64,000 nt of DNA from Sapria himalayana (GCA_029783825.1 JAREIK010003374.1:217852-281851); one strand, 5' to 3'. Positions 40,901-55,400 are shown, numbered from the stretch's first letter. Program-made: numbers and translations. The notes: generated by a model from the letters alone, not told the origin.

Positions 40901-43900
40901 TCTGAATAATTTTAGCTTATGTAATTATATTTTAATTGATATCTATCTTATTAATAAAAGATTATTAATTTATTTTTTGATCATTATTAGAATATTTATC
41001 AATAAAATTATTTATATTGAATTTATATGAAATATAAATATAATGATTATTATAACTAAATATTGAATTCACTTTTGAAAAAATTTTAAAAATTATTATG
41101 TTTTCAAAGGTTATAACATTTGAAAATATCAAAAAAAAATAAAAATAAATTTTTTGTTCATTTATTTTTTAAATAAAACCTATAAGCACTAAATGCATAC
41201 AAAGTTAAATCGATAAACTCCTAAACCTAGTAATGCCTAAATACATAAACCATTAAACCACTATATACTACTGAATAATTAATAAATCTAATTTTTTTTC
41301 TATTTATTATACTTTTAAATATATATTTTAATTATTTATTAGTTTATTTCTAAAGAAATATTTATTACAAAATAAATTATGAGTGCGAGAAATATAATTT
41401 AAATAATTTATTTTTAATCAATAAAAGTATTTACTCTTATATAATAAGTAAAAATTTAAAAATTAATAATTTTTATTAAGTAATATATTTTAGTTTAATT
41501 TTGAATCAATTTGGGTTTTGTAAATATTTTTTAATTAATATCTATCTTATTATTAATAGTTTATTAATTTAATTTTTGATCATTATTATCATATCTATCA
41601 ATAAAATTGTTTATATTCAATTTATATGATATATAATTATTAATATTATTATAACTAAATATTGCATTCACATTTCAAACAATTTTAAATATTATTATAT
41701 TTTCAAAGGTTATGACCTATGAAAATGATAAAAAATTACAATTTTTTTTATTTTATTGTTTAAATAAAACCTATAAACCACTAAATGACTAAAAACATAA
41801 ATCGCTAAACTCCTAAATGATAAAACATCTAAATTCTTAAAACAATTAAACTGGTATCCATTAATAATAAATCATAAATTTCATTTTAATTTTTATTCAG
41901 TTTAATTTTAAATTTTTATTTTAATTATTTATCATTTTATTTTATAGAAATATTAATTACAAAATAAATTATTATTTTGAAAGATCTAATTTAAATTAAA
42001 CCGGTATACCCTAAATAATATATAATAAAACTCATTTTTTTTCATTAAAATTTTAAATATTCATTTTAATTATTTATTAGTATATTTTTATATAATTATT
42101 AATTACAAAATAAATTATGAGTTAAACAAATATAATTTATATCAATTATTTTTATTAAAAAATTATAAATAAACTTTTTAAAAGAAAAAAAAATTTCAAA
42201 ACAAAAAATTATTATATAGTAATATATTTTGCTTTTCTTCTGAATCATTTAAGGTTATGTAATTATATTTTAATTGATATCTATCTTATTAATAATAAAT
42301 TATTAATTTTTTTTTTCATCATTATTAGAATATTTTTCAATAAAATTATTTATATTGAATTTACATGATAAATAATTATTAAGATTATTATAACTAAATA
42401 TTGAATTCACATTTGAAAAAAAATGGAAAAATTATTATATTTTCAAACGTTATCAACTTTTAGAATATAAAAAAATAATAAAAATAAATATTTTGTTATT
42501 TTAATTTTTAAATAAAACCTATAAACCACTAAATGCATACACAGTTAAATCAGTAAACTTCTAAAGCCCGTAATGCCTAAATATATAAACAATTAAACTG
42601 CTATTTAATACTTAATAATTAAGAAATCTAATTTTTATTTCAATTTATTATAATTTTAAATATTCATTTTAATTATTTATTAGTTTATTTTTATATAAAT
42701 TTTTATTACAAAATAAATTATGAGTGCGACAAATATAATTTAAATAATTTATTTCTTAAAAAAAAATTTATACGCTTATAAAGACGTAAAAATTTAAAAA
42801 TTAAAAATTATTATCCAATAATATTTTTTACTTTAATTTTGAATCAATTTGGATTTTGTTAATATTTTTTAATTAATATCTATCTTATTATTAATAGTTT
42901 ATTAATTTAATTTTTGATCATTATTATAATATCTATCAATAAAATTGTTTATATAAAATATTTATGCTATATAATTATTAAAATTATTATAACTAAATAT
43001 CGTATTCACATTTCAAAAAATTTTAAATATTTTTATATTTTCAAAGGTTATAACCTTTGAAAATGACAAAAAATTTCTAAATTTTTTTTTGTTATTTTAT
43101 TTTTTAAATAAAATCTATAAACCACTAAATGCCTAAAAACATGAATCGTTAAACACCCATACGACAAAATTACTAAATACTTAAACTATTAAATTGGCGT
43201 ACATTAATAATAAATCATAAATCTCATTTTAATTTTTATTCAGTATAATTTTAAATTTTTATTTTATTTATTTATAAGTTTATTTTAGAAATATTAATTA
43301 CAAAATAAATTATTAGTGAGACAGATATAATTTAAATTAAACCGGTATAGCCCTAAATAATAAAAATAAATCTCATTTTTTTATTATAATTTTAAATATT
43401 CATTTTAATTATTTATTTCTTTATTTTTATATAAATATTAATTAAAAAATAAATTATGAGTTAGACAAATATAATTTATGTAAATTATTTTTAATCAAAA
43501 AAATATAGACAAATTTTTTAAAAAAAAATTACAAAACAAAAAATTATTATATAGTAATATATTTTGGTTTGCTTATGAATCATTTTATGTTTTCTATTTA
43601 TAAGTTAATTGATATCTATCTTATTAATGATAAATTATTAATTTATTTTTTGATCATTATTAGAATATTAATCACTAAAATTGTTTATATTGAATTTATA
43701 TGATATATAAATATAATGATTTTTATAATAAATATTGAATTCGCTTTTGAAAAAAATTTAAAAATTATAATATTTTCAAAGGTTATAACCTTTGAAAATA
43801 TCAAACAATAATAAAAATAAATGTTTTATTATTTTATTTATTAAATAAAACCTATAAACCACTAAATGCGAATGCAATTAAATCAGTAAACACCTAAATT

Positions 43901-46900
43901 CCGGAATACCTAAATACATAAACCATTAAACTGTTATATAATACATAATAATTAATAAATCTAATTTTAATTTATATTTATTATAGTTTTAAATATTCAT
44001 TTTAATTATTTATTAGTTTATTTTTATAGAAAGATTTAATATAAAATAAATTATCATTACGACCAATTTAATTTAAAAAATTTATTTTTAATCAAAACAA
44101 ATATATATACGCTTATAAAAAAAGTAAAAATTTAAAAATTAAAAATTATTATCCAGTAATATTATTTACTTTAATTTTGAATCAATTTGAGTTTTTTAAA
44201 TATTTTTTAATTAATATCTATCTCATTATTAGTAGTTTATTAATTTAATTTTAGATAATTATTATAATATCTATCAATAAAATTGTTTATATTGAATTTA
44301 TATGATATAAAATTATTAAAATTATTATAACTAAATATTGTATTCACATTTCAAAAAATTTTAAATATTATTATATTTTCAAAGGTTATAACCTATGTAA
44401 ATGAGAAAAAATTTCAATTTTCTTTTGTTATTTTATTGTTTAAATAAAACCTATAAACTACTAAAAGCCTAAAAACATAAATCGCTAAACTCCAAAACGA
44501 CAAAACTTCTAAATACTTAAACAATTAAATTGGTATGCATTAATAATAAATCATAAATCTCATTTTAATTTTTATTAAGTATAATTTTAAATTTTTATTT
44601 TAATTATTTATCAGTTTATTTTTATAGAAATATTAATTACAAAATAAATTATTAGTAAGACTGATCTATTTTAAATAATTTATTCTATATCAAAAAAAAA
44701 TATATGCTTATAAAAAGAGGCACAATTTTAAAAACAAAAATTTATTATTTTGTAATATATTTTATTTTGATTTTGAATCATTTTAGTCTTTGCGATTATA
44801 TTTTAATTTATATCATTCTTATTAATAATAGTTTATTAATATTATATTGATAATTATTATCATGTCTATTAATAAAATTATTTAAATTAAGTTTACATTA
44901 TATATAATTATTAAGAATATTATAACTAAATATTATATTCACATTTAAAAAAAATTAAAAATCATTATATTTTCAAAGGTTATAACCTTTGAAAATTAAA
45001 AAAAAATTAAAAATTAAAAAATTAATTTTTTATTTTTTCATTCTTTAAATAAAAACTATAAATCACTAAAGGCCTAAACACTTAAATCCCTAAACCCCTA
45101 AACACCTAAATACATAAACCATTAAACTAGTATATCCCAAATAATAAATAATAAATCTTTATTTTATTTGTATTCATTATAGTTTTAATTATTCATTTTA
45201 ATTATTTATTAGTTTATTTTTATAGAATTATAAATTAAAAATAAATTATGTAGAAGACAAATATAATTTTAATAATTTACTTTTAATAACATAAAATATA
45301 AACTTATAAAAAGAAGGAAAACATCAAAAAAATTATTATTTAGTAATATATTTTATTTTGATTTTGAATAAATTTACATTTTGTAAATATATTTTAAATA
45401 ATATCTTTCTTTTTAATAATAGTTTATTAATTAATTTTTTGATCATTATTATAATATCTATCAATATAATTGTTTATATTGAATTTACATGCTATATAAT
45501 TATTAAGGTTATCATAACTAAATATAGTATTCACATATAAACAAAATTTAAAAATTGTTATATTTTCAAATGTTATAACCTTCAAAAATGATAAAAAGTA
45601 ACAAAAATAAAATTTTTGTTATATAATTGTTTAAATAAAACTTATAAACCATTAAATGCCTAAATAGATAAATCTCTAAACTCCAAAACCCCGAAGCCCC
45701 TAAATACCTAAACCATTAACCTCGTAAATCTTAAATATAATTGAAATAATTTATAGGAATAATAATTACAAAATAAATTATGAGTGACAAATATAATTTA
45801 AATAATATATTTTTCATCAAAAAAAAAATATAAGCCTATAAAATGATGCAAAAACTAAAAAAAATATTATTTATTAATAAATTTTACTTTGATTTTGAAT
45901 CATTTTAGGTTTTTTAATTATATTTTAATTTATATCTATCATATTAATAATAGTTTATTAATTTTTTTTTGATAATTGATATAATATTTTTCAATAAAAT
46001 TGTTTATATTTATTTTATATTATATATAGTTATAATATTATTATTACTAAATATTGTATTCACATTTTTAAAAAATTGTAAAATTATTATATTTTGAAAT
46101 GTTATGACATTTGAAAATTTGAAAAAATATCAAAAATAAATTTTTTTGTTATTTCATTGTTTGAATAAAAGTTATAAACCATTCAATACCTAAATACTTA
46201 AATCAATAATTTCTAAATCTCGAAAACCCTAAATAGATAAAATTTTTAAACAGGTATATCCTAAATAATAAATAATAAATCTCATTTTTATTTTTTTCAT
46301 TATAATTTTAAATATCGATTTTAATTATTTATTTTTTTATTTTTATATAAATATTAAATACAAAATAAATTATTATTTAGAAAAATATAATTTATATAAA
46401 TTATTTTTCAACAATAAAATATAGAAAAACTTATTAAAAGAATAAAAAAATAAAAAACAAAAATTATTATATAGTAATATATTTTACTTTGTTTCTGTAT
46501 TATTTTAGCTTTTGTAATTATATTTTAATTGATATCTAAACTTATTAATAATAGATTATTAATTTATTTTTTGATCATTATTAGAATATTTATCAATAAA
46601 AATATTTATATTTAATTTATATGATATATAAATTTAATTAATTATTATAACTAAATATTGTATTCACTTTTGAAAAAAATTTGAAAATATTTATATTTTC
46701 AAAGATTATAACCTTTGAACCTGTGAAAAAACAAAAAAAATTATTTTTATTATTTCATTATTTAAATAAAACATATAAATCACTAAATGCCTAAACACTT
46801 AAATCACTAAACTAAAATATTCCGATACCCCAATATAGATAATCATTTAAACGTGTATCCCCTACATAATAATTAATAAATCTCATTTTTATTTGTTTTA

Positions 46901-48707
46901 ATTTTAATTTAAGAATGTTTAGTTTTTTTATTTATATATATATATTAATTATAAAATAAAATATGAGTTAAAAATATAATTTATAAAAATTATTTTTAAT
47001 CAAAAAATAGATAAGCTTATAAAAGAATAAAAATTTAAAAACAAATAATTATTATTAAGTAATATATTTTGCTTTGCTTTTGAATCATTTTAGGTTTTGA
47101 TATTATATTTTAAGTAATATCAATCTTATTGATAATCGATTTTTAATTTATTTTTTGATATTATTAGAATATCTATCAATAAAATTGTTTATATTGAATT
47201 TATATGATATATAATTATTATGATTATTATAAATGAATATTTATTAAATTTTGAAAAAAAATTTAATAATTATTATATTTTCAAAGGTTATAACCTTTGA
47301 AAATATCAAAAAATAATAACAATAATTTTTTTTTATTTTTTTTCTTAAATAAAACCTATAAACCACTAAATGCATACATAGTTAAATCTAGTAAACTCCT
47401 AAACCCCATAATGCCTAACTACATAAAACATTAAACATCTATATACTACTTAATAATTAATAAATCTAATTTTTATTTCTATTTATTATAATTTTAAATA
47501 TTCATTTTAATTATTTATTAGTTTATTTTTTTTTTGAAATATTTATTACAAATAAAGTATCAGTGCGACAAATATAATTTAAAAAATTTATTTTTAATAA
47601 AAAAAAATATACGGTTCTAAAAGAAATAAAAATTTAAAAATTAAAAATTATTATCCAGTAATATATTTTACTTTAATTTTGAAACAATTTGGGTTTTGTA
47701 AATATTTTTTAATTAATATCTATCTTTTAATTAATAGTTTATTTATTTAATTTTTGATCATTATTATATTGTCTGACAATAAAATTGTTTATATTGAATT
47801 TATATGATATATAATTATTAATATTAGTATAACTAAATATTGTATTCACATTTCAAAAAATTGTAAATATTATTATATTTTCAAAGGTTATAACCTATGA
47901 AAATGATAACAAATTATCGAAATATTTTTGTTATTTTATTTTATTATATAAAACCTATAAACCACTAAAAAGCCTAAAAACATAATCGCTAAACTCCTAA
48001 TGACAAAACCTCTAAATACTTAAACTATTAAACTGGTATACATTAATAAAAATCATAAATCTCATTTTAATTTTTCTCTTCAGGTATAATTTTAAATTTT
48101 TATTATAATTATTTATCTACTTTATTTTTATAGAAATATTAATTACAAATAAATTATTAGTGAGTAGGATCTAATATAAATTAAACTGGTATCCCTAATA
48201 ATAAATAATAAATCTCATTTTTTTATAATAATTTAAATTTTCAATTTTAATTATTATTGTGTTATTTATATATAAATATTAATTACAAAATAATTATGAG
48301 TTAGAAAAAGTATAATTTATATAAATTATTTTTCATCAAAAAAATATAGATAAACTTATTAAAAGAAGAAAAATTCAAAAACAAAAAATTATTATATAGT
48401 AATATATTTTTCTTTGCTTATGAATCATTTTAAGTTTTATAATTATATGTTAATTAATATCTATCTTATTATTAATGGATTATTAATTTATTTTTTGATT
48501 ATTATTAGAATATTTATCAATTAAAATTGTTTATATTGAATTTATATAATATATAAATATAATGATTAGTATAACTAAAATTGTATTCACATTCGAAAAA
48601 AATTTAAAAATAATTATATTTTCAAAGGATATAACCTTTGAACATATCAAAAAAATAATAAAAAAAAATTTTTTGTTATTTTATTTTTTAAAAAAACCTA
48701 TAAACCA

Positions 48708-48715
48708 CTCAATGC
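48708..48715. repeat. 8-bp hAT target-site duplication, left (CTCAATGC)
   Basis: Type-a monomers read CTAAATGC at this point; the left copy differs by one base and the right copy (TTAAATCC, 52410-52417) by two. Removing the element and one copy restores the satellite order ...ACCACTAAATGC/ATAC..., which confirms the ends. Confidence 0.75.
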
Positions 48716-49678
48716 TAGGGGTGCTCATGGGACGGAATGGGGATTATAAATCTCCAGTCCCTTCCCACAGTTCAGAAATTTTATTTTTGAAGATCCAGAT
48801 TCGTACCATAGGTTGAAAGTAATCGGACGGGACAGGACGGAGATCGGGGATTTTGTGTAGGAGAAAACAGTTCCGGGATGGAATGGAGTTCGGACATTTT
48901 TTAAAATTTATATTCTTCAAACCGGCTAAGTTAGTTCATGTCGAAACCTTTTGTTGTACCATTTATCATTCCTTAGTTATGTATCTTTGAAACACAAATT
49001 GGGCCAATTTTGTTTTGTCAAATAGGCTGTATACCACAAATGAGTTCCATTACCTTGTCAAAAGCTTTGATGTGCAGAAAAGGATAGAAATGTTAAATAG
49101 AATGGGTCCGAGTTGTGTGCTTAATTTGGTTCTTTATTTTTTCACAAGTTGGTTTTGTTCAACCGAGTGAAACTTAACCATAATAGCAATTCTACATTTT
49201 TCAAACGATTACTTAAAATATTAAGAATAGCAAAAGATGACCACAAACATTGGTAGCATCAATTACGACTTGAGTAATTTCTAAAATTAGGCAGCTTAAT
49301 ATAACAAAAAAATACAACTAATAACAACCATGATAATAATCATTTCAAAGGTCCATCCTGGAATAGCAATGAAAATCCAAACCCAATTAATTATCTCTTC
49401 TAAAGTTCTCCCTTTTCTTGCTCCACTATAGAAGGACAACCAAAGATGAATACATGTTAATCATGCAGACATAAATTTCTTATATGAAAGAGTAATAAAA
49501 AAACAAAATATTACCTTATAAAATTTTATACACCCATTCCAAATTTAGTTGGCCAACTATAGTTGGAAGAATATTTGGATTTTAAGACCCTTCTGAAAAT
49601 TGTAATTGAACAATATTTTTATTAAATTGAATGAATAAAATAAGTAAAAGTGAAATTAAAATTTACAAGATTTGTATA
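48716..49678. other. hAT 3' subterminal and non-coding region
   Basis: GC-rich terminal 170 bp with GGGACGG-type repeats, then about 790 bp of AT-rich non-coding sequence up to the transposase stop codon. No second gene is seen here. Confidence 0.7.
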
Positions 49679-51821
49679 CTAACCCGATTCATTATCATCC
49701 AGGTCTTGAACTAATTCTTCAATTTCAATAGGTTTGTTTGAGCTTCTCAACCAATCTTGTAAACATATGAGAACTTCAGCTGTAATAGGTGTTAAAGAAC
49801 TCCTAAATTTATCTAAAGTTCTCCCTTTAGTGCTAAATGTAGATTCATAGGCCACAGTAGATGATTGGATAGCAAATACATCCCTTGCTACATTTGCAAA
49901 AGAAGGATACCTAACCTCATTTACCTTCCATCAGTTTAGAAGATCAAAATCAATTCTATTTTTTTCAAGTTTGTTCTCCAAGTACCTACCCAACTATTCC
50001 AAAGCTGCAACTTCTTGTTCTTTCTCCAATTCAACAAAAAAATCATCAACATAAATATCACTACCCTCATAGAAATCATCATTTTTCTTCAACACAGTAG
50101 AAGAGAAATCATCTTCTTTTGATTCATCTTCATTTAAATCTTTATAATCATCCATCATCTCATTTAAAGCATTTATAACCTTTTTCACCAAACTTTTAGC
50201 CAATTCCTCTCCATAATGCTAAGTGTACTTAAGTTTGAGATATTTGAGCTTATATCTAGGATCCAATACTATTGCTACAAAAAGCATAATATTTGTTGAC
50301 TGAAGAGAACCCCAATATTTGTTGAATTTATGCCTCATTTTCGTACCCATTTCAGACACCATTGTATCTCTACTATTTTCACAAAGTTCTATTTTTTTAA
50401 AAATCTGAATAATCTCAAGAAAATAAACACTAGAGGTAGAATATTATGAGCCAGAAAATTTACAAGTTACCTCATAAAATGTTTTCATGAAACCAGCCAA
50501 AATTTTGGCGTTTGTTCAGTGTCTCTCAGTTGGAACGTTTGAACCAAACTCCTTCAAAAACCTTTTGTCTTTGTCCTCCAACTAACCAAAATCTTTTTGA
50601 TATTTTATATTAGTTTGTAGCATCAAATAAGTTGAATTCCATCTTGTAGGACAATCTAATTACAATGAAGAAACTTTTGTCAAGTTTGCTTCTTCAACAC
50701 ATAACTTAAACATATCTAATCTTTTAGGACTGCTGCTCACATATTTCACCACACCTCTAATTTTTTGAATAACACCCTCAACTACTGCAATTCTATCTCT
50801 GACAATTAAGTTTAGGATATGAGCACAATATCTCATATGAAAATGCTCGCCTCTCAAAGGTACATCACTTTTCTTCACAAGCCTTTTTTCAATTGTTTAA
50901 CTGCAACATCATTATTTGATGCATTGTCAACCATAATGCACATCAACTTTCTCAAACCCCATTCATTCATGCAAAACTCAATAGAATTTCTAATATTAAT
51001 TCCAGAATAACTTTTAATTACACAAAAGTTCAAAAGCCTTTTATGCATATTTTAATGAGAATCAATGAAATGAATAGTCGAATATATAAAAGACAAATTT
51101 TGAATGCTAGTCCAAGTGTCGATAGTCAATGAAACTCTACAACAATGAGATGATATGCTATCAAATAATTTCTTCTTTTCCTTCACAAACAAAGAAAAAC
51201 AATCTCCTAGTAAATAAAGCCTAGATGGAATTTTAAATTTATGCACACTAATTCACAAGACTTTTTAAACACATCCCTCTCAACAAAACAAAAAGGCAAT
51301 TCATCTTTTATGATCATTTTCACCAAAGCCTCCCTAACTAGTTGTTGATCAAATTGTCAACAAGTTAATTTGTTATCCTCTGAACTAGTACCTTTAGTGA
51401 AACTCAACAAAGATTGTGACTTGTCTTTAGCTTTGTGAGCTTCTATTAATTCTTTTTTGTGTTGAAATTTGCTACAAGTCTCTCTCAAGTATTTCCATAA
51501 ACCCAAAGTACCTTGATCACTTTTTGCCAAATATTCTTTCCTACACCATATACAAGCTGCCCTACCAGTTTCATTTCCCTCTGAATCAACTAATATCTCA
51601 TAAGTTTCCCAAACAGCAGACTTATACTTTTTATGAACTTGAGGCTCAGATGTACCTTGACTATCTTTTACAATTGGAATTGAAGATCCTGTCGTAACAA
51701 TAGGAGGGTTCGTGAAAGGATGATGATTAGATTTACTAGTACTTTAATCATTTGAGATGTGATCATCTTCAATTTATTGTATTTTTAGTTTACCGCTGGA
51801 TTGTGCAATCTTCATTGCCAT
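49679..51821 (-). pseudogene. hAT transposase pseudogene (BED zinc finger, RICESLEEPER/Ac type)
   Basis: About 714 codons from ATG (complement 51819-51821) to TAG (49679-49681), the usual length of plant zinc-finger BED hAT transposases. Visible in order: Ser/Thr-rich N-terminus; BED finger at about 51470-51610 (CIWC ... LWKYLRETC, where Tyr replaces the expected His ligand); LTIDTWTS (51118-51120 is the Asp); VDNASNND (about 50925); HFHMRYCAHILNL (Cys at 50825-50827); CPTRWNSTYLML; AIVLDPRYKLKYL; C-terminal dimerisation region with VAYESTFSTKGR (about 49850) and CLQDWL. The acidic residues expected for catalysis appear kept. Broken by about eleven in-frame stops (e.g. 51774, 51744, 50660, 49993) and two frameshifts (about 51250 and 50885). 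From 50881 down a single frame persists, interrupted only by stops. Confidence 0.9.
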
Positions 51822-52409
51822 TAATTACTATGTTATGTTAAGTATAAATACATATAAATATTTCAAACAAGCAAGCACTACAAAACATACTGTAACACAT
51901 TCATCCCACCCATTCGGCCCAACCACAACACCACAACCAATACTCAACAAAACTAACTGAGACACATAATAATAATAATAATTAATCACTCAATTCTCAT
52001 CAGAAAAACAAACCATAATGCTCGTGGCATCTGAGACACAGTGGAGGCAACCAGAAGTTCGACGGACAAGGGCTGGACCTAAATGAACATGGCTGGAACA
52101 GCGTGAGGTGGCCTGGAACTCGTCGGAACAGCAAAAGGTGCTTCGGAATTGGATGGGCAGTAGGGGAATTGGTGGCATCTTTATGTTATATATATATATA
52201 TATATATTCCTGGTTCTAGTATCGATATTTTAGGACGGGATGGTTCTCGGGATGGATATTGCTTAAGATCTGGAACCGTCCCAAAAGAAAAAATACATGA
52301 AAGAATGGGACGGGAAAAGTCAAAGTCAACGGATTTTTCTCAGTCCTAAATTTTTTCGAGACAAGATTTCGGTTGGGTCGCGAATCTCTGTGTCCCTTGA
52401 GAAGCCCTA
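51822..52409. other. hAT 5' leader and subterminal region
   Basis: Sequence upstream of the transposase start. It contains an AAT/ATT triplet run near 51967-51983, a (TA)10 run at 52187-52206, and GC-rich subterminal repeats (GGGACGG and GGGATGG words) in the last 190 bp. Open frames on the minus strand (51990-52178, 52216-52419) resemble no protein I know and the second overruns the element end; not called. Confidence 0.65.
52187..52206. repeat. (TA)10 microsatellite inside hAT leader
   Basis: Pure TA run between the leader and the GC-rich subterminal region of the transposon. Confidence 0.85.
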
Positions 52410-52417
52410 TTAAATCC
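52410..52417. repeat. 8-bp hAT target-site duplication, right (TTAAATCC)
   Basis: Diverged partner of 48708-48715; the satellite continues as ATATAAAGTTAAATCAG, matching ATACACAGTTAAATCAG of intact type-a monomers. Confidence 0.7.
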
Positions 52418-55400
52418 ATATAAAGTTAAATCAGTAAACTCCTAAACCCCGTAATGCATAAATACATAAACCATTAAACCGCTAAATACTACTTAATAAT
52501 TAATAAATCTATTTTTTATTGCTATTTATTATATTTTTAAATATTCATTTTAATTATTTATTAGTGTATTTATTTAGAAATATTTATTACAAAATAAATT
52601 ATCAGTGGGACAAATATATTTTAAAGAATATATTATTTATCTAATAAAAATATACGCTTATAAAAGAAGTATAAATTTAAAAATTAAAAATTAAAAATTA
52701 TTATCAAGTAATATAAGTTACTTTAATTTTGAATCAATTTGTGTTTTGTAAATATTTTTTAAATAATATCTATCTTAATATTAATAGTTTATAAATTTAA
52801 TTTTTTTTATCATTATTATATTATCTATCAATAAATTTTTTTATTTTAAATTTATATGATATATAATTATTAATATTATTATAACAAAATATTATATTAA
52901 AAGTTCAAAAAATTTTAAATATTATTATATTTTCAAATGTTATAACCTATAAAAATGATAAAAAATTATAGAAATTTGTTTAGTTATTTTATTTTTTTAA
53001 ATAAAACCTATAAACCACTAAAAGCCTAAAAACGTAAATCACTAAACTCATATAGAAAAAATCTCTAAATACTTAAATCATTAAGCTGGTATACTATAAT
53101 AATAAATCATAAATCTCATTTTAATCTTTATTCAGTATAATTTTAAATTTTTATTTTAATTATTTATCAATTTGTTTTATTGAAAAATAAAAAACAAAAT
53201 AAATTATTTGTGAGACAGATCTAATTTAAATTAATCTGGTATCCCTAAATAATAAATAATAAATATAATTTTTTTTCATTATAATATTAAATATTCATTT
53301 TAATTATTTATTTGTTTATTTATACATAAATATTAATTACAAAATAAATTGAGTTAGACAAATATAATTTATATAAATTTTTTTTCATCAAAATTATTGA
53401 TAAACTTTTTAAAAGAAAAAACAATTTCAAAACAAAAAATTATTATATAGTAATATATTTTGATTTTCTTCTGAATCATTTTAGGTTTTGTAATTATATT
53501 TTAATTGATATCTATCTTAGTAATAATAGATTATTAATTTATTTTTTGATCATTATTAGAATATTTATCAATAAAATTTTTTATATTGAATTTATATGAT
53601 ATATAAATATAATGATTATTATAACTAAATCTTGTATTCATATTAAAAAAAATTTAAAATTTATTATATTTTCAAAGGTTATAACCTTTGAAAATATCAA
53701 AAAATAATTAAATTAACTTTTTTATTATTTTATTGTTTTAATAAAACCTATAAACAACTAAATGCATACACATTTAAATCAATAAACTTTTAAACCTCAT
53801 AATGCATAAATACATAAACCATTAAACTGCTATATACTACTTAATAATTAATAAATCTAATATTTATTTCTATTTATTATAATTTTAAATATTCATTTTA
53901 ATTATTTATTATATTAAATTTATAGAAATATTTATTACAAATTAAATTATGAGAGCGACATATATATTTTAATTAATTTATTTTTAATCAAATAAAATAT
54001 ATGCTTATAAAAGAAGTAAAAATTTAAAAATTAAAAATTATTATCCAGTACTATATTAACTTTAATTTTGAATAATTTTGGGTTTTGTAAATATTTTTTT
54101 AATTATTATAAATCTTTTTATTAATAGTTTATTAATCTAAATTTTGATCATTATTATATTATATATCAATAAAATTGTTTATATTTTTTTATATGATATA
54201 TTAACTATTAATATTATTATAAAAAAATATTGTATTAAAATTTCAAAAAATTTTAAATATTATTATATTTTAAAATGTTATAACCTATGAAAATGATAAA
54301 AAATTATAGAAATTTTTTTTGTAATTTTATTTTTTTAAATAAAACTTATAAACCACTAAAAGCCTAAAAACATAAATCGCTAAACTCCTAAGGACAAAAC
54401 CTCTAAATACTTAAATCATTAAAGTGGTATATATTAATAATAAATCATTAATCTCATTTTAATTTTTATTCAGTATAATTTTAAATTTTTATATTAATTA
54501 TTTATCAATTTATTTTATAAATATATTAATTAAAAAATAAATTATTAGAGAAACAGATCTTATTTAAATTAAACCAGTATCCCTAAATAATAAATAATAA
54601 ATAATAAATCTCATTTTTTTTCATTATAATTTTAAATATTCATTTAATTATTTATTTGATTATTTATATATAAATATTAATTACAAAATAAATTGAGTTA
54701 GACAAATATAATTTATATAAATTATTTTTCATCAAAAAATTATTAATAAACTTTAAAAAAAAAATAAATGCAAAACAGAAAATTATTATATAGTAATATA
54801 TTTTGCTTTTCTTCTGAATCATTTTAGGTTTTATAATTATATTTTAATTGATATCTATCTTATTAATAATATATTAATAATTTATTTTTTGATCATTATT
54901 AGAATATTTATCAATAAAATTATTTATATTGAATTTATATGATATATAAATATAATGATTATTATAACTAAATACTGTATTCACATTTAAGAAAAATTTA
55001 AAAATTAATATATTTTCAAAGGATATAACCTTTGAAAATATCAATAAATAATAAAAATAAATTTGTTATTATTTTATTTTTTTAATAAAACCTATAAACC
55101 ACTAAATGCATCCACAGTTAAATCAGTAAACTCTTAAACCTCATAATGCCTAATTACATAAACCATTAAACCACTATATACTACTTAATAAATAATAAAT
55201 ATAATTTTTATTTCTATTTATTATAAATTTTAATATTCATTTTAATTATTTATTAGTTTATTTTTATAGAAATATTTATTACAAATTAAATTATGAGAGC
55301 GACATATAGATTTTAATTAATTTATTTTTAAACGAAAAAAATATATGCTTATAAAAGAAGTAAAATATAAAAAATTAAAAAATTATTATCCAGTAATATA

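Larger units (their letters stand above)
33866..48707 (+). repeat. AT-rich satellite array, F orientation (richest subtype order)
   Basis: Longest uninterrupted stretch. By telomere-like box the order is a, b, c, d, e (empty LTR site at 36851-36855), f, g, h, i, j, k, l, then a-b-a-b-a-b, j, k, l, c and a/b. Boxes at 41109, 41709, 42449, 43046, 43781, 44384 and 44979 show the 600/740-bp alternation of the a-b dimer. No gene recognised; open frames up to about 70 codons are AT-rich chance frames. Confidence 0.9.
48716..52409 (-). mobile_element. Decayed autonomous-type hAT transposon, 3.7 kb
   Basis: Termini TAGGGGTGCTCATGGGAC and, on the opposite strand, TAGGGCTTCTCAAGGGAC (15 of 18 identical) form hAT-type imperfect inverted repeats with an 8-bp TSD. 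Both subterminal regions are GC-rich and hold repeated GGGACGG/GGGATGG words (left about 48728-48885, right about 52230-52315), likely old transposase-binding sites. Between them lies one transposase pseudogene on the minus strand. Only one copy is in the window, so it arrived after, or outside, the duplications that spread the LTR. Non-functional. Confidence 0.88.

Noticed and set aside
50395..50475. Possible short intron in the hAT transposase (GTAACT ... TTCAG)
   Set aside because: The frame reads through with hAT-like residues (CKFSGS, then a stop, then YSTSS), so it is coding sequence with a nonsense codon.
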